Notes: generated by a model not told the origin, from the sequence alone. A stretch of 64,000 nt of DNA from an uncultured Tateyamaria sp. (GCF_947503465.1 NZ_CANNDN010000001.1:1860001-1924000), one strand, 5' to 3'; positions 9,006 to 17,894 are shown, numbered from the stretch's first letter. Numbers and translations are program-made.

Positions 9006-10583
9006 TCAGTCCACAAGCTCTCCGGCAAGGGCCTGTTCGATCAACGCGGTCGTCTCGGCCACGCCATAAAGCGCGATGAACCCGCCAAACCGGGGACCTT
9101 GCGAGGCCCCCAGAAGCACTTCGTACAGCGCCGTGAACCAGCCGCGCAACGGATCAAACCGATCCCGCCCGACGGCATAGACAACCGACTGCAATGCCTC
9201 GTCCTCGATTGGTCCGTCATAGGCGTCCAGTTCGGCCTTCAACGCCTCCAGCGCCTCGCGTTCGGCGTCCGTGGGCAGGCGGTACACCTTGGCCGGCTTG
9301 ACGAAGTCGTTGTAGTACCGCACCGCGTGCCCCACCGCCGTGTCCATGCCCGGATGCGTCTCGGGTCCCGTGTCGGGCGCGTAGCGGCGGATGAAGCCCC
9401 AGAGCTTGTCCTTGTCCTCGGCCTGGCTGACCGAGGCGAGGTTGAGGAGCATCGCAAAGGCCACGACCATATCGCTTTCCGGCACGTCGCCCGCATGGAT
9501 GTGCCAGACCGGGTTGGCCGCCTTGCCCGTGTCGTCCTGACCGGGATAGGCGCGCAGTTGCTGGTGATACTCGTCCACGGCCCTGGGGATGACGTCGAAG
9601 AACATGCGTTTCGCCGTCTTGGGCTTCTGGTACATGAAATACGACAGCGATTCCGTGCTGGCATAGGTCAGCCATTCATCAATGCTGACCCCGTTGCCGG
9701 ATGACTTCGAAATCTTCTGCCCCTGATCATCGAGAAACAGCTCGTAGCTGAAGTGATTGGGCGGCTGCGCCCCCAGCGCCCGACAGATCGCGTCATAGAT
9801 CTTTTCGTTGGTGGCGTGTTCCTTGCCATACATCTCGAAGTCGACACCCAGCGCCGCCCAGCGCGCCCCAAAGTCGGGCTTCCACTGCAATTTCACGTTG
9901 CCGCCGGTGACAGGCAGGGTCATCTCGCCCCCATCGGGATCGTCAAAGGTGACCGTGCCGTTCGCCGCATCCACATGTTTCATGGGCACGTACAGAACGC
10001 GGCCGGTGTCGGGATGGATCGGCAGGAAGATCGAGTAGGTCTGCTGGCGTTCCTCGCGCAACGACTTCAGCATGATCTTCATCAGATCATCGTATTTCTC
10101 CGCACAGCGCAGCAGGATCTCATCGAACTTTCCGGTGCGATAGAAGTCGCGGGCCGAGATGAACTCGTATTCGAACCCGAACGTATCGAGGAACCGGCGC
10201 AGCATGGCGTTGTTGTGATGGCCGAAACTTTCATGGGTTTCGAACGGATCGGGCACCGATGTCAGCGGCATCTGCAGGTATTCCTGAAGCGTGTCGGGGT
10301 TCGGCACGTTGCCGGGCACCTTGCGCATGCCATCCAGATCATCCGAGAAACAGATCAGCTTGGTCGGGATGTCCGAGATCGCCTCGAACGCGCGGCGCAC
10401 CATGGTGGTGCGGGCCACCTCTCCGAACGTGCCGATATGGGGCAGGCCCGAGGGGCCATAGCCCGTCTCGAACAGGACATAACCCTTTTCCGGCGGCGCC
10501 TTTTCATAGCGTTTGAGCAAGCGGCGCGCCTCTTCGAACGGCCAGGCTTTGCTCGTCATCGCGGCGTCACGGAAACTCGACAT
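9006..10583 (-). CDS. lysK: Class I lysyl-tRNA synthetase
   Basis: About 525 residues from the ATG giving MSSFRDAAM, chosen because GGGAC lies about 10 bases upstream. This is the archaeal-type class I LysRS found in alphaproteobacteria in place of class II LysS. The HIGH-like motif is [11 protein letters not shown] near residue 45, and the KMSKS-like motif is [10 protein letters not shown] near residue 300. It charges tRNA-Lys in translation. It stands alone, with a copy of TGTCCCCGCGGGGACA on each side. Confidence 0.95.
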   Translation of the reverse strand: MSSFRDAAMTSKAWPFEEARRLLKRYEKAPPEKGYVLFETGYGPSGLPHIGTFGEVARTTMVRRAFEAISDIPTKLICFSDDLDGMRKVPGNVPNPDTLQEYLQMPLTSVPDPFETHESFGHHNNAMLRRFLDTFGFEYEFISARDFYRTGKFDEILLRCAEKYDDLMKIMLKSLREERQQTYSIFLPIHPDTGRVLYVPMKHVDAANGTVTFDDPDGGEMTLPVTGGNVKLQWKPDFGARWAALGVDFEMYGKEHATNEKIYDAICRALGAQPPNHFSYELFLDDQGQKISKSSGNGVSIDEWLTYASTESLSYFMYQKPKTAKRMFFDVIPRAVDEYHQQLRAYPGQDDTGKAANPVWHIHAGDVPESDMVVAFAMLLNLASVSQAEDKDKLWGFIRRYAPDTGPETHPGMDTAVGHAVRYYNDFVKPAKVYRLPTDAEREALEALKAELDAYDGPIEDEALQSVVYAVGRDRFDPLRGWFTALYEVLLGASQGPRFGGFIALYGVAETTALIEQALAGELVD

Positions 10584-10634
10584 CTCGTATGGTCCCAAGT
10601 GGTGGCCTGCGCCCAATGCGCGGCCCTGTGGCGC

Positions 10635-10650
10635 TGTCCCCGCGGGGACA
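10635..10650. repeat. 16-bp palindrome TGTCCCCGCGGGGACA, copy 2
   Basis: Lies 51 bp upstream of the lysK start, in the divergent region shared with the TerB-like gene. The 16 bases are identical to copy 1. Confidence 0.85.
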
Positions 10651-10725
10651 ATCCCGGCGCTACCTATTGCGGGCTGCCTTTGCCGTCAATATTGAGGAGT
10701 GAAGCACCCCATAAGGATGACCGAC

Positions 10726-11148
10726 ATGGCAGACACGAACCTTTCCCTGACCGCACAGGACGCGCTGGTCGCAATGATGATCGCCGTGTCCGCCTCGGAC
10801 GAGGACATCCGCACCGCCGAACTGGTCAAGATCAACTCGGCCGTGAACAACCTGCCCGTCTTTGCGGGCTACGATCTGGACCGGCTGAACCGCATGGCGC
10901 AGATGGTGTTTGACCTGTTCGAACAGGAAGACGGGCTGGACGCCCTGTTTGGCCTGATCCGCGAGGCCCTGCCCGAGCGGCTGTTCGAGACGGCCTATGC
11001 GCTGGCCTGTGACGTGGCCGCGGCGGACGGAACCTTGGAAGAGGCGGAACTGCGTCTGCTGGAGGAAATCCGGTACGAGCTGAACATCGACCGTTTGCAC
11101 GCAGCGGCCATCGAACGCGGTGCGCGGGCGCGACATCTGACGTTGTAG
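10726..11148 (+). CDS. TerB-like (tellurite resistance family) protein
   Basis: 140 residues, all alpha-helical by appearance. It has TerB-style repeated acidic helices: AQDALVAMMIAVSASDEDI near the N-terminus and CDVAAADGTLEEAELRLLEEI near residue 110, the usual A.ADG...E...L pattern. The start is set at MADTNLSL, 9 bases after AAGG; an in-frame ATG 9 bases upstream is too close to that site. The gene ends 6 bp before the tail-tube gene, so the two form an operon. TerB domains bind metal and associate with membrane stress systems; the role here is unknown. Confidence 0.75.
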   Translation: MADTNLSLTAQDALVAMMIAVSASDEDIRTAELVKINSAVNNLPVFAGYDLDRLNRMAQMVFDLFEQEDGLDALFGLIREALPERLFETAYALACDVAAADGTLEEAELRLLEEIRYELNIDRLHAAAIERGARARHLTL

Positions 11149-11154
11149 CCCGCC

Positions 11155-11604
11155 ATGTCGGACCTCCCGCACCATACGCCAGCGTTTGTTTTCCGTGTGA
11201 TCCCGGTCGGCGCGTCCGACGGCTTTCTGGTGCAGGAGGTGACGGGCCTGGCCACGGCGCTGGACGTTCAGACCGTGCAGGAAGGCGGTGAAAACCGCTT
11301 TGACCATCAGCTGCCCAGGACAGCGGAACAGGCGAATGTCGTGATAAGGCGCGGTGTCCTGCCACGCTCGGATCCTACGGCGGTCTGGATACGCGACGTC
11401 CTTGAGGACAGCCTGGGCAAGCCCATCACCCCCGGAAACGTCGCCATCGACCTGATCGACCCCGAGGGCCAGACGCGTGCGTCGTGGTTGCTGACCCATG
11501 CCTATCCGGTCAAATTGTCGGTTGGCACCTTCGAGACCGAGAAGGACGAGCTGGCGATCGAAGCCCTTGAGATCGCCTATGGCAGTTTGACACGCAGGCT
11601 GTAG
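11155..11604 (+). CDS. Phage/eCIS-type tail tube protein (T4 gp19-like family), solitary
   Basis: 149 residues. Family signs in order: FRVIPVGASDGFLVQEVTGL at the N-terminus, an E-G-G turn (VQEGGENRF), DHQLPRTAEQANVVIRRGVL, VAIDLIDPEGQTRASWLLTH, AYPVKLSVGTF and the closing ELAIEALEIAYGSLTR. This pattern is typical of the T4 gp19-like proteins that build tubes of contractile tails and extracellular injection systems. No sheath, baseplate, spike or AAA ATPase gene is nearby, so it is either a remnant, a distant part of a system, or re-used. It follows the TerB-like gene by 6 bp. Confidence 0.8.
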   Translation: MSDLPHHTPAFVFRVIPVGASDGFLVQEVTGLATALDVQTVQEGGENRFDHQLPRTAEQANVVIRRGVLPRSDPTAVWIRDVLEDSLGKPITPGNVAIDLIDPEGQTRASWLLTHAYPVKLSVGTFETEKDELAIEALEIAYGSLTRRL

Positions 11605-11664
11605 CCGTGGCGCCGCCATTGCGGTGCAGGCAGGCGCGTCGAAATTCTTGATCCGATGGCAAGG

Positions 11665-11681
11665 GTTGACCTATGGTCAAC
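11665..11681. promoter_or_regulatory. Operator-like palindrome GTTGACC-TAT-GGTCAAC
   Basis: Perfect 7-bp arms around TAT, 153 bp before the start of the exported 571-residue protein. The shape is that of a dimeric repressor site; no regulator is identified. It resembles the RutR consensus but its spacing is one base shorter. Confidence 0.45.
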
Positions 11682-11833
11682 GGGTCCGCCGTCCTTGGCC
11701 GGCGACAGTGTTTTGACCTGTGCGCGTTTTTTGCCGTAAGCTATTTATCTGCAACCGATTTTTGGTGTCTCCGGCGACGGAGCGTTTCGCGGCGCAGACA
11801 CCCAATCGTAGACATAAAGTGGGACTATCTTTC

Positions 11834-13549
11834 ATGCACCATTCGATCCGGACCGCCCTTGCCATCGCCCTGGGCCTGGCCCCCGCCCTGGCGGGCGCCC
11901 AATCCGAGCAGACGGGCGACGCGATGGACCTGTCCTTTGCGTCGGCGCCATCCCTGTCGACCCGGTCCAGCGGACGCAGCGACATTCCCGGCAGCTTTGC
12001 GGTGGCGGCCCCCGACGTGGTCAAGCTGGGGTGGGGATGGAGCGAGCAGCGCGGCGAGGCGATCCCGACGGAGTGCATCCTGTTTTCGGAAGGCAGCGGT
12101 GGTGCGCAGACCAGCAACATCACCATCCGCGAAGTGTCGGACAGCTATACGTTGGCGAAGGCAATGGACGTGTCGGCATCCACAACCGTCCGTGCCTTTG
12201 GCGCCAAGGTGGATGGCAAGGCGTCGATCTCGAAAAACTCGAAGATCACGTCGATGAGCGTCACCTATGTGGTGCGCGCCGAGGTGTTGAACGACAGCGT
12301 GTACGTGGCCCCGCCCGATCTGGTGACCGACACCGCGCCCGCCGAGACGCAGGTGACAGGGGCCCCCGCCCCCGAGGCCGTCGGCCCCGCCGTCAGCCTG
12401 ACAGATCAGGCCGCGGCGCTGGCGGCATCGGACCCCGACGCGTTCCGGCGCATATGCGGCGACGGATACGTGTCCGCCGCGGTCAGCGGCGCGCGGGCCT
12501 ATCTGGTGTCTGTCGTCAAAACCTCGAGCAAGGAAGAGCGCGAGACCATGCGCGCCTCGGTCACGGGCGAGGGCTGGGGGCAGAAAGCGTCGGTCGCGGC
12601 GGGATCGGACCAGACCGCGTCATCCAGCAGCTATGAGCGCGATCTGACGTTTTTCCAGGAGGGGGGATCAGCCACGCAGTCCACGCCCGTGCCGGTCAAC
12701 GCCGGAACCGACGAAGAAGACCAACCGGCGGTTGCCCCCGATCCGCTGGCCGACAGCGACCTGCCCGCCGACGCCGATCAGGCCATCGCCCGCATCCGCA
12801 AACTTGCCACCGCAGCGCGCGACGCGGGCAAGCTGTTCGAAATCTCGATCAGCCCGTATGAGGCATTGGCAAACTACCCCGCCGCCGACGCCCGCCAATC
12901 GGATCTGGACGAACACGAGGATCTTGCGGCCCTGATGGGGGCGTACGAGACATTGTACGACGACCTGACCGTCGCACTGGCCGACCGCGGCGGATACGCG
13001 GCGCCGGTACGTGTCTGCGCCGAAACCTGTGCCGTCGAACTGGTCGCGTTGACCGACGCGGCAGCCTTTCGGCAGGTCGAGGATGCCCAGGATGTCGCAT
13101 TGGTTGCGCTGGACCAACTGGAGCAACTGGCCCAGGCCTGCTTTGCCGCGGGAGACACGTGCGACATTGACCTGCGCGCGGTGCGATCCCCCTATGCGGC
13201 CTTTGTCAATGCGCCCATTCCCGTTGGCGCCGACAGTTCCCTGCCGTCCCTGGACGACCACGCCACCATCTTCATGCGCGACCGGTCCGCCGCGCGGTGC
13301 CAGTTGGGCGCACGCACGCCCGGGTGCATCACCAACGCGATGATCCGCGCGTGGCAGGACCGGCAGGGCATGAAAAGCGTGCCTGTCGCCGATGTGGCCG
13401 AGGCCGTGGGCACGATTGCCGAATGCGAGACCCTCGTGGACAACCGTGTGTACCGAGGTGATGCGAATGACCCGGACAGTTCCCTTGTCTGGGTCAACCC
13501 GGCCATGGACTTTGACCGGTTCGGCAACGTGGTGTGCCCGCCAGCGTGA
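11834..13549 (+). CDS. Large exported protein of unknown function, weakly MACPF-like
   Basis: 571 residues from the ATG giving MHHSIRTALAIALGLAPALA, a Sec signal peptide; GGGA lies 9 bases upstream. The N-terminal half is rich in beta-type Ser/Thr/Val sequence. Around residues 205-300 it contains FRRICGDGYVSAAVSGARAY, then a Ser/Thr-rich segment and LTFFQEGG. That order loosely recalls the MACPF signature (Y/C-G-T-H-Y-V...G...GG), an inference only. The C-terminal 230 residues hold several Cys residues (for example VRVCAETCAVEL and CFAAGDTCDIDL) that could form disulphides. It lies 230 bp behind the tail-tube gene on the same strand. Confidence 0.6.
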   Translation: MHHSIRTALAIALGLAPALAGAQSEQTGDAMDLSFASAPSLSTRSSGRSDIPGSFAVAAPDVVKLGWGWSEQRGEAIPTECILFSEGSGGAQTSNITIREVSDSYTLAKAMDVSASTTVRAFGAKVDGKASISKNSKITSMSVTYVVRAEVLNDSVYVAPPDLVTDTAPAETQVTGAPAPEAVGPAVSLTDQAAALAASDPDAFRRICGDGYVSAAVSGARAYLVSVVKTSSKEERETMRASVTGEGWGQKASVAAGSDQTASSSSYERDLTFFQEGGSATQSTPVPVNAGTDEEDQPAVAPDPLADSDLPADADQAIARIRKLATAARDAGKLFEISISPYEALANYPAADARQSDLDEHEDLAALMGAYETLYDDLTVALADRGGYAAPVRVCAETCAVELVALTDAAAFRQVEDAQDVALVALDQLEQLAQACFAAGDTCDIDLRAVRSPYAAFVNAPIPVGADSSLPSLDDHATIFMRDRSAARCQLGARTPGCITNAMIRAWQDRQGMKSVPVADVAEAVGTIAECETLVDNRVYRGDANDPDSSLVWVNPAMDFDRFGNVVCPPA

Positions 13550-13649
13550 CAGAAAGATGACAGCCGGACACGACGTCGTGCGGCCTGTGACAAACCCTTT
13601 GCGCGACTCGGGCGTGTTTCCTATGTGAAGCCCAGTCGCAGAGGTCGAC

Positions 13650-13870
13650 ATGGGAGAGAGCGGGCCGCGTGCCCGCCGCCGAAGGAGCAACGCCCCGGAA
13701 ACTCTCAGGCACCACGAACCGTGCCGGCCGCGTCCAACCCGGGATCACCCGGGACGACACATGCGACGATCTGGAGAGTGGTCGGACCTCATGGCATCCG
13801 GCCCACCGAAGGAGAAAGCGGCCCCCTAAGGACAGGGCCGTGAAGCTCTCAGGTCTCGCGACAGATGGGG
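13650..13870 (+). ncRNA. Tandem glycine riboswitch
   Basis: Two consecutive glycine aptamers. Aptamer 1 runs from GGGAGAG (13652) through GCCGAAGGAGCAA (13678-13690) and GGAAACTCTCAGGCA (13697-13711). Aptamer 2 runs from CTGGAGAG (13771) through CACCGAAGGAGAAA (13804-13817) and AAGCTCTCAGGT (13843-13854) to ACAGATGGGG (13861-13870). These are the family's conserved core strings. The usual target is glycine catabolism or transport. Here it lies directly before a DadA-like oxidase gene, with a small hairpin (CCCGC/GCGGG, 13878-13892) and the SD region between. Confidence 0.93.
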
Positions 13871-13934
13871 ATGCAGGCCCGCGTGGTGCGGGACTGTATC
13901 CGTATCATCGCCGTGATCGTGGGAGGACCCCCGA

Positions 13935-15167
13935 ATGACCCATATTGCCGTGATCGGTGCCGGTATCACCGGCATCACAACCGCTTATGCCCTGGCCCGC
14001 CGCGGCTATGCCGTCAGCGTGTTTGACCGCAACCGCTATGCCGCGATGGAGACGTCCTTTGCCAATGGCGGGCAGTTGTCGGCCAGCAACGCCGAGGTGT
14101 GGACCCGCTGGGGCACCATCTTCAAGGGGTTGAAGTGGATGATGAAATCCGACGCCCCGTTGCTCGTGAACCCCGCGCCCAGCTGGCACAAGCTGTCCTG
14201 GATGGCCGAGTTCATGGGCAACATTCCCGATTACGAGCGCAACACCATCGAGACGGCGCGCCTGGCCATTGCGGCGCGCGAACACCTGTTGGCGTTTGCC
14301 CGCGAAGTGGGTGCCGATTTCGACATGGAACAGCGCGGCATCCTGCATGTGTACCGCAAGCAGTCCGAGTTCGATCATGCCCGCCGCGTGAACGCCCTGC
14401 TGGAGCGGGCGGGTCTGGAGCGGCGCGAGGTGTCGGCGGATGAGGTGCAGCGGCTGGAGCCTGCGCTGAAGGCCGACACCCTCGGCGGTTTTTACACCGA
14501 GAGCGATTTCACCGGCGACATCCACCGCTATACCCGCGCGCTGAGCGATGGCTGTGCCCGGATGGGGACCGCGTTTCATTACAAGAGCAACGTGACCGAC
14601 ATCACCCATACCGGTGCAGGCGTGCGCCTGACCTGGGACGATGCGGGGGTTTCGGAAAGCCAGGCGTTCGACGGTATTGTCGTGTGTGCCGGTGTCGGCA
14701 GCCGCGCCATTGCGTCCGAACTGGGCGACCGGGTGAACATCTATCCGGTCAAGGGCTATTCCATCACCGTGACCCTGGATGACGCCCAAAGCCAGGCCGC
14801 AGCACCTTGGGTGAGCCTTTTGGATGACGAGGCGAAGATCGTGACCTCGCGGCTGGGCAAGGGGCGGTTCCGCATTGCGGGGACGGCAGAGTTCAACGGC
14901 TTCAACCTGGATATCCGCGATGACCGGATCCGGCCCCTGCGGGAATGGTGCGAGGCGTTCTTTCCCGACGTCTCGACCGAACATTGCGTGCCCTGGGCGG
15001 GCCTGCGGCCGATGTTGCCGTCGATGATGCCCAAGGTGGGTCCGGGTGCCAAGCCGGGGGTCTATTACAACACCGGGCATGGGCATCTGGGCTGGACCCT
15101 GTCGGCGGCGACCGCGCAGGCAACGGCCGACATCATTGATCTGAGCCGGATGAAGAACGCGGCCTGA
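13935..15167 (+). CDS. FAD-dependent D-amino acid dehydrogenase / glycine oxidase-like (DadA family)
   Basis: 410 residues, start at MTHIAVIGAGITGITTAYAL, 9 bases after GGGAGG. The N-terminal FAD motif is GAGITGITTAYALARRGY. A hallmark DadA segment, ETSFANGGQLSASNAEVW, follows, and GLRPMLPSMMPKVG plus GHGHLGWTLSAATAQ close the FAD site. Such enzymes deaminate D-amino acids or glycine at the membrane or in the cytosol. The upstream glycine riboswitch implies control by glycine, so glycine or a compound metabolically tied to it is the likely substrate; this is inference. Confidence 0.9.
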   Translation: MTHIAVIGAGITGITTAYALARRGYAVSVFDRNRYAAMETSFANGGQLSASNAEVWTRWGTIFKGLKWMMKSDAPLLVNPAPSWHKLSWMAEFMGNIPDYERNTIETARLAIAAREHLLAFAREVGADFDMEQRGILHVYRKQSEFDHARRVNALLERAGLERREVSADEVQRLEPALKADTLGGFYTESDFTGDIHRYTRALSDGCARMGTAFHYKSNVTDITHTGAGVRLTWDDAGVSESQAFDGIVVCAGVGSRAIASELGDRVNIYPVKGYSITVTLDDAQSQAAAPWVSLLDDEAKIVTSRLGKGRFRIAGTAEFNGFNLDIRDDRIRPLREWCEAFFPDVSTEHCVPWAGLRPMLPSMMPKVGPGAKPGVYYNTGHGHLGWTLSAATAQATADIIDLSRMKNAA

Positions 15168-15213
15168 TCTTCTTCCGACTGAAAATACGACGGGGTCTGG
15201 GGCAGCGCCCCAG
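15168..15213. repeat. Roseobacter-type intergenic REP hairpin
   Basis: TCTTCTTCCGACTGAAAATA followed by CGACGGGGT and the hairpin CTGGGGCAGCGCCCCAG (15197-15213). Related elements occur at 28145, 34491 and 48695. It sits between the convergent dadA-like and dacB genes and could serve as a bidirectional terminator. Confidence 0.7.
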
Positions 15214-15214
15214 C

Positions 15215-16705
15215 CTAGCTGCCGTAGACCGCGCCCCAGCGTTCGATCAGTTTCTGCTGCATTGCCTTGGCGCGCCGGTTCCAGCTGCGCGCGCCCTGGG
15301 GGCGTTCGCGTTCCGCACGCGAAATGCGGCTGCGTGTCGCCTCGTCCGCGGCGAAGATGGCAAAGGCCAATTCGGTGCCGTCCCGTGCCGTCATGTAACC
15401 CGCCAGTCCCGATACGAAGTTCAGGGTGCCCGTCTTGGCGTGCACCTCGATGGGGTGGTTCTTGATCGCGCGGCGGTTCGCATCCAGCATGGGGATCGGT
15501 TTCAGGATCGGGCGCAACACGTTGCTTTGCCGGGCTTTGACCAGCGCCGCCACCATGTCGTCGGCTGTCATCTCGCTGGACCCGCCAAGGCCCGAATGAT
15601 CGACCAGCCGCATGTTCGGCGTGCCCAGCGCCGCCTTGGCCCAGCGGTTCATCTCGGACGCCGAAGCGCGCAGGGAGGACGGGCGCCCCGCCCGTTTGGC
15701 GGTCGCGGCCATGCCCACCATTTCCGCCGTGATATTGGTGGAAAAGCGCAACATGGCCCGCAGGATCGTGCGCAGGTCATCGCTTTGATGTTGTACCAGC
15801 GTGGTGCCTTGGGGCGTGCGGCTGACGACCGTCGGGTTCTTCAGTACGATGCCCTGCGACCGGGCGAGCGTCTGGAACACGTCGCCCGCATACAGCCCCG
15901 GCTTGCGCACCGGCAGCCAGCGGGCGCCGCCATTGCCCAGCGCGCCACGCGCAACGGTCCAGGTGTCGGTGCGGCCCCCGTCGGAATAGGTGTAGGTCGG
16001 CGCGCGCCGTTCCGTGACCTGCATCCGTGCCATCGCCACCGCCGGGCGGTACCGTTCCGTGCGGGCATCCATTGTCACGGCATAGCGCCCGCCCTGCCGT
16101 TTCCATTCGAAATGCACGCGGTTGAAGTTCAGCGCGATGCCCGACAGCGCGGGGCTGTAGCCCACGTGGTCGGGCTGGTCCTTGTCGATCGTGGGCACCT
16201 GCGGGAACATGCCATCGGCCACCTTGAAGGCCCCGCGCACCTCGCGGATGCCGCGGGCCTTGAGCGCGGCCGCCATGTCCGCCAGCGCATTGGTGTCAAG
16301 CGTCGGGTCGCCACCGCCCACCAGCACAAGATCCCCCTGCACAACGCCGCCCGACACGCCGCCTGTCGCGATGATCCGCGTTGCAAACCTGTGCGTCGGC
16401 CCCAGGATGTCGAGCGCGTAGAGCGCCGTGACCGCCTTGGCCACGGACGCGGGTGGCGCGCCGACCCTGGCATTCCCGCCTTCCAGCTTGGCCCCCGTCC
16501 TGGCGTCGGCCACCGCATAGCTGACCTGCCCGCCCAGCTTGGCCTGTGCAACGATGGCCTGCGGGTCGGCCACCGCCTTCTTGAAATGGTCGCCGCCACG
16601 GACCTGTGGCCGCAACGACGCCGCGGGCGGCGCCGCAAGGGCCGATGTGGCTGTCGTACCTGCAAGAGCAGCAAGAAAGTAACGTCTGGAAATCGTGCGC
16701 AACAT
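15215..16705 (-). CDS. dacB: D-alanyl-D-alanine carboxypeptidase/endopeptidase (PBP4, S13)
   Basis: 496 residues. N-terminal SRRYFLAALAGTTATSALA looks like a twin-arginine signal. All three penicillin-binding motifs are visible: SVAK at residues 87-90, STN at 322-324 (in RFSTNITAEM) and KTG at 424-426 (in HAKTGTLNF). The spacing, with a large insert between SxxK and SxN, is that of class C PBP4 enzymes, which trim cell-wall peptides in the periplasm. It precedes nadD on the same strand with 46 bp between. Confidence 0.92.
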   Translation of the reverse strand: MLRTISRRYFLAALAGTTATSALAAPPAASLRPQVRGGDHFKKAVADPQAIVAQAKLGGQVSYAVADARTGAKLEGGNARVGAPPASVAKAVTALYALDILGPTHRFATRIIATGGVSGGVVQGDLVLVGGGDPTLDTNALADMAAALKARGIREVRGAFKVADGMFPQVPTIDKDQPDHVGYSPALSGIALNFNRVHFEWKRQGGRYAVTMDARTERYRPAVAMARMQVTERRAPTYTYSDGGRTDTWTVARGALGNGGARWLPVRKPGLYAGDVFQTLARSQGIVLKNPTVVSRTPQGTTLVQHQSDDLRTILRAMLRFSTNITAEMVGMAATAKRAGRPSSLRASASEMNRWAKAALGTPNMRLVDHSGLGGSSEMTADDMVAALVKARQSNVLRPILKPIPMLDANRRAIKNHPIEVHAKTGTLNFVSGLAGYMTARDGTELAFAIFAADEATRSRISRAERERPQGARSWNRRAKAMQQKLIERWGAVYGS

Positions 16706-16751
16706 GGCGGCATGTAAGCGCAGCTTTGGCGGGCAAACAAGCCGCTTCAGA

Positions 16752-17369
16752 TCACAAATCCGAAGACGTGCGCCATCTGCCCTGTGCCCGGATCGCGGTC
16801 GAGGATTGCGCCGTCATCGCGACATTCACAAAACACCACGCAGGCGGATCGGCACGGCCAAGCAGCTGGCTTGCCCGCCCCGAGATCCGGTGATGCCGAT
16901 AGAGCCGTGCCGCCGGGCTCATCCGGGCCGAAATGCGGTCACCGGGGCGGGCCAGAACACCCACGGGCACGTTTTCCATGATCCACGTCCAATCCTGCCA
17001 GCGGTGGAACTGCGCGAGGTTGTCGGCCCCCATCAGCCAGACAAACCGCACGCCGGGGCACCGTTGCATCAAAAGGCTGAGCGTTTCGGCGGTATAGCGC
17101 GTGCCAAGCCGCGCCTCGACATCCGTGACCGTCACGCGGGGGTGCTGCATGAGCGTGCGGGCACGGTCCATGCGCGTTGCCAGCGGGGCGGGGCCCTTGG
17201 CCTTCAGCGGATTGCCCGGCGACACCAGCCACCACACATGGGTCAGTCCGAACCGTTTCATCGCCTCGCGCGTGATATGCACATGGCCGTCATGGGCCGG
17301 ATCGAAGGACCCGCCCAGAAGGCCGATGATCTGGCCCGGTCGTGCCATGGGGAAGGGTGTGTGCGTCAC
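16752..17369 (-). CDS. nadD: Nicotinate-nucleotide adenylyltransferase
   Basis: 205 residues. It opens with the nucleotidyltransferase core [19 protein letters not shown], where HDGH is the catalytic T/HxGH motif. The C-terminal end has [13 protein letters not shown], the ISST.IR-like motif. It makes deamido-NAD+ from nicotinate mononucleotide and ATP; nadE at 46953 would then amidate it. In many alphaproteobacteria nadD lies beside rsfS and obg-type genes; here it lies between dacB and a MOSC gene. Confidence 0.93.
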   Translation of the reverse strand: MTHTPFPMARPGQIIGLLGGSFDPAHDGHVHITREAMKRFGLTHVWWLVSPGNPLKAKGPAPLATRMDRARTLMQHPRVTVTDVEARLGTRYTAETLSLLMQRCPGVRFVWLMGADNLAQFHRWQDWTWIMENVPVGVLARPGDRISARMSPAARLYRHHRISGRASQLLGRADPPAWCFVNVAMTAQSSTAIRAQGRWRTSSDL

Positions 17370-17423
17370 AAGCTGGTCCGGTTGTGTCAGGTCGGGGGAC
17401 GGGACGCCAAAGCGGGCCCCTTG

Positions 17424-17894
17424 TCAATCAAGTGGCGTCACGGCATCGCCCAGGGCGACGGCACCGGGTGTCACCACGTCGGCGCACCATCCGCCATGGC
17501 CCCGCATCGCCGCATAGCCCCCGTGGCCCATCAGCCGTTCCATCAGGCTGCAGGGCGCGCAGATCGTTGTCACCTGCAGGACGGCGCTGCCGACCTGCAC
17601 CGTGCGTCCCTTGAGACCATTGAGGTTGAGCCCCCGCACCATGATGTTGCGCCGCAGCAGGGTGGGGTCGATGCGGTCCCGTCCAAGGCAGGAGGCAATG
17701 GCGGGCAGGTGTTCGGCCTGGATCAGCGTGACGGCGCGTTTGCCCTTGCGCCCCCTGTCGCCGTCGATGCCGCTTTCGGTGATGTCGGCCCGGTCCAGGA
17801 CCTGGATGTCGGCCGCCCGCGCAGGTCGGACCCCGATCCAGTCCACGACGCCGGGCTGCGCCCAGCGCGCCATCATGTCATGCAGGTCGCTCAT
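17424..17894 (-). CDS. MOSC domain protein
   Basis: 156 residues. It has a central VTLIQAEHLPAIA, then RRNIMVRGLNLNGLKGRTVQ and the conserved cysteine segment TTICAPCSLMERLM. MOSC domains bind molybdenum cofactor or related sulphur compounds and occur alone or in sulfurases and YiiM/YcbX-type reductases. This is a stand-alone domain. Its start overlaps the stop of the lipoprotein hydrolase gene by 4 bp, so the two are translationally coupled. Confidence 0.85.
   Translation of the reverse strand: MSDLHDMMARWAQPGVVDWIGVRPARAADIQVLDRADITESGIDGDRGRKGKRAVTLIQAEHLPAIASCLGRDRIDPTLLRRNIMVRGLNLNGLKGRTVQVGSAVLQVTTICAPCSLMERLMGHGGYAAMRGHGGWCADVVTPGAVALGDAVTPLD

Noticed and set aside
11665-11681. RutR operator at the exported-protein gene
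   Set aside because: The half-sites TTGACC and GGTCAA match, but the spacing is 15 rather than 16 bp and the core CA/TG is missing, so it was kept only as an unassigned palindrome.
10699-13549. Possible complete contractile injection system or prophage
   Set aside because: Only a tube protein and a TerB-like protein are seen. No sheath, baseplate, spike, ATPase, capsid, integrase or attachment repeats in the window.
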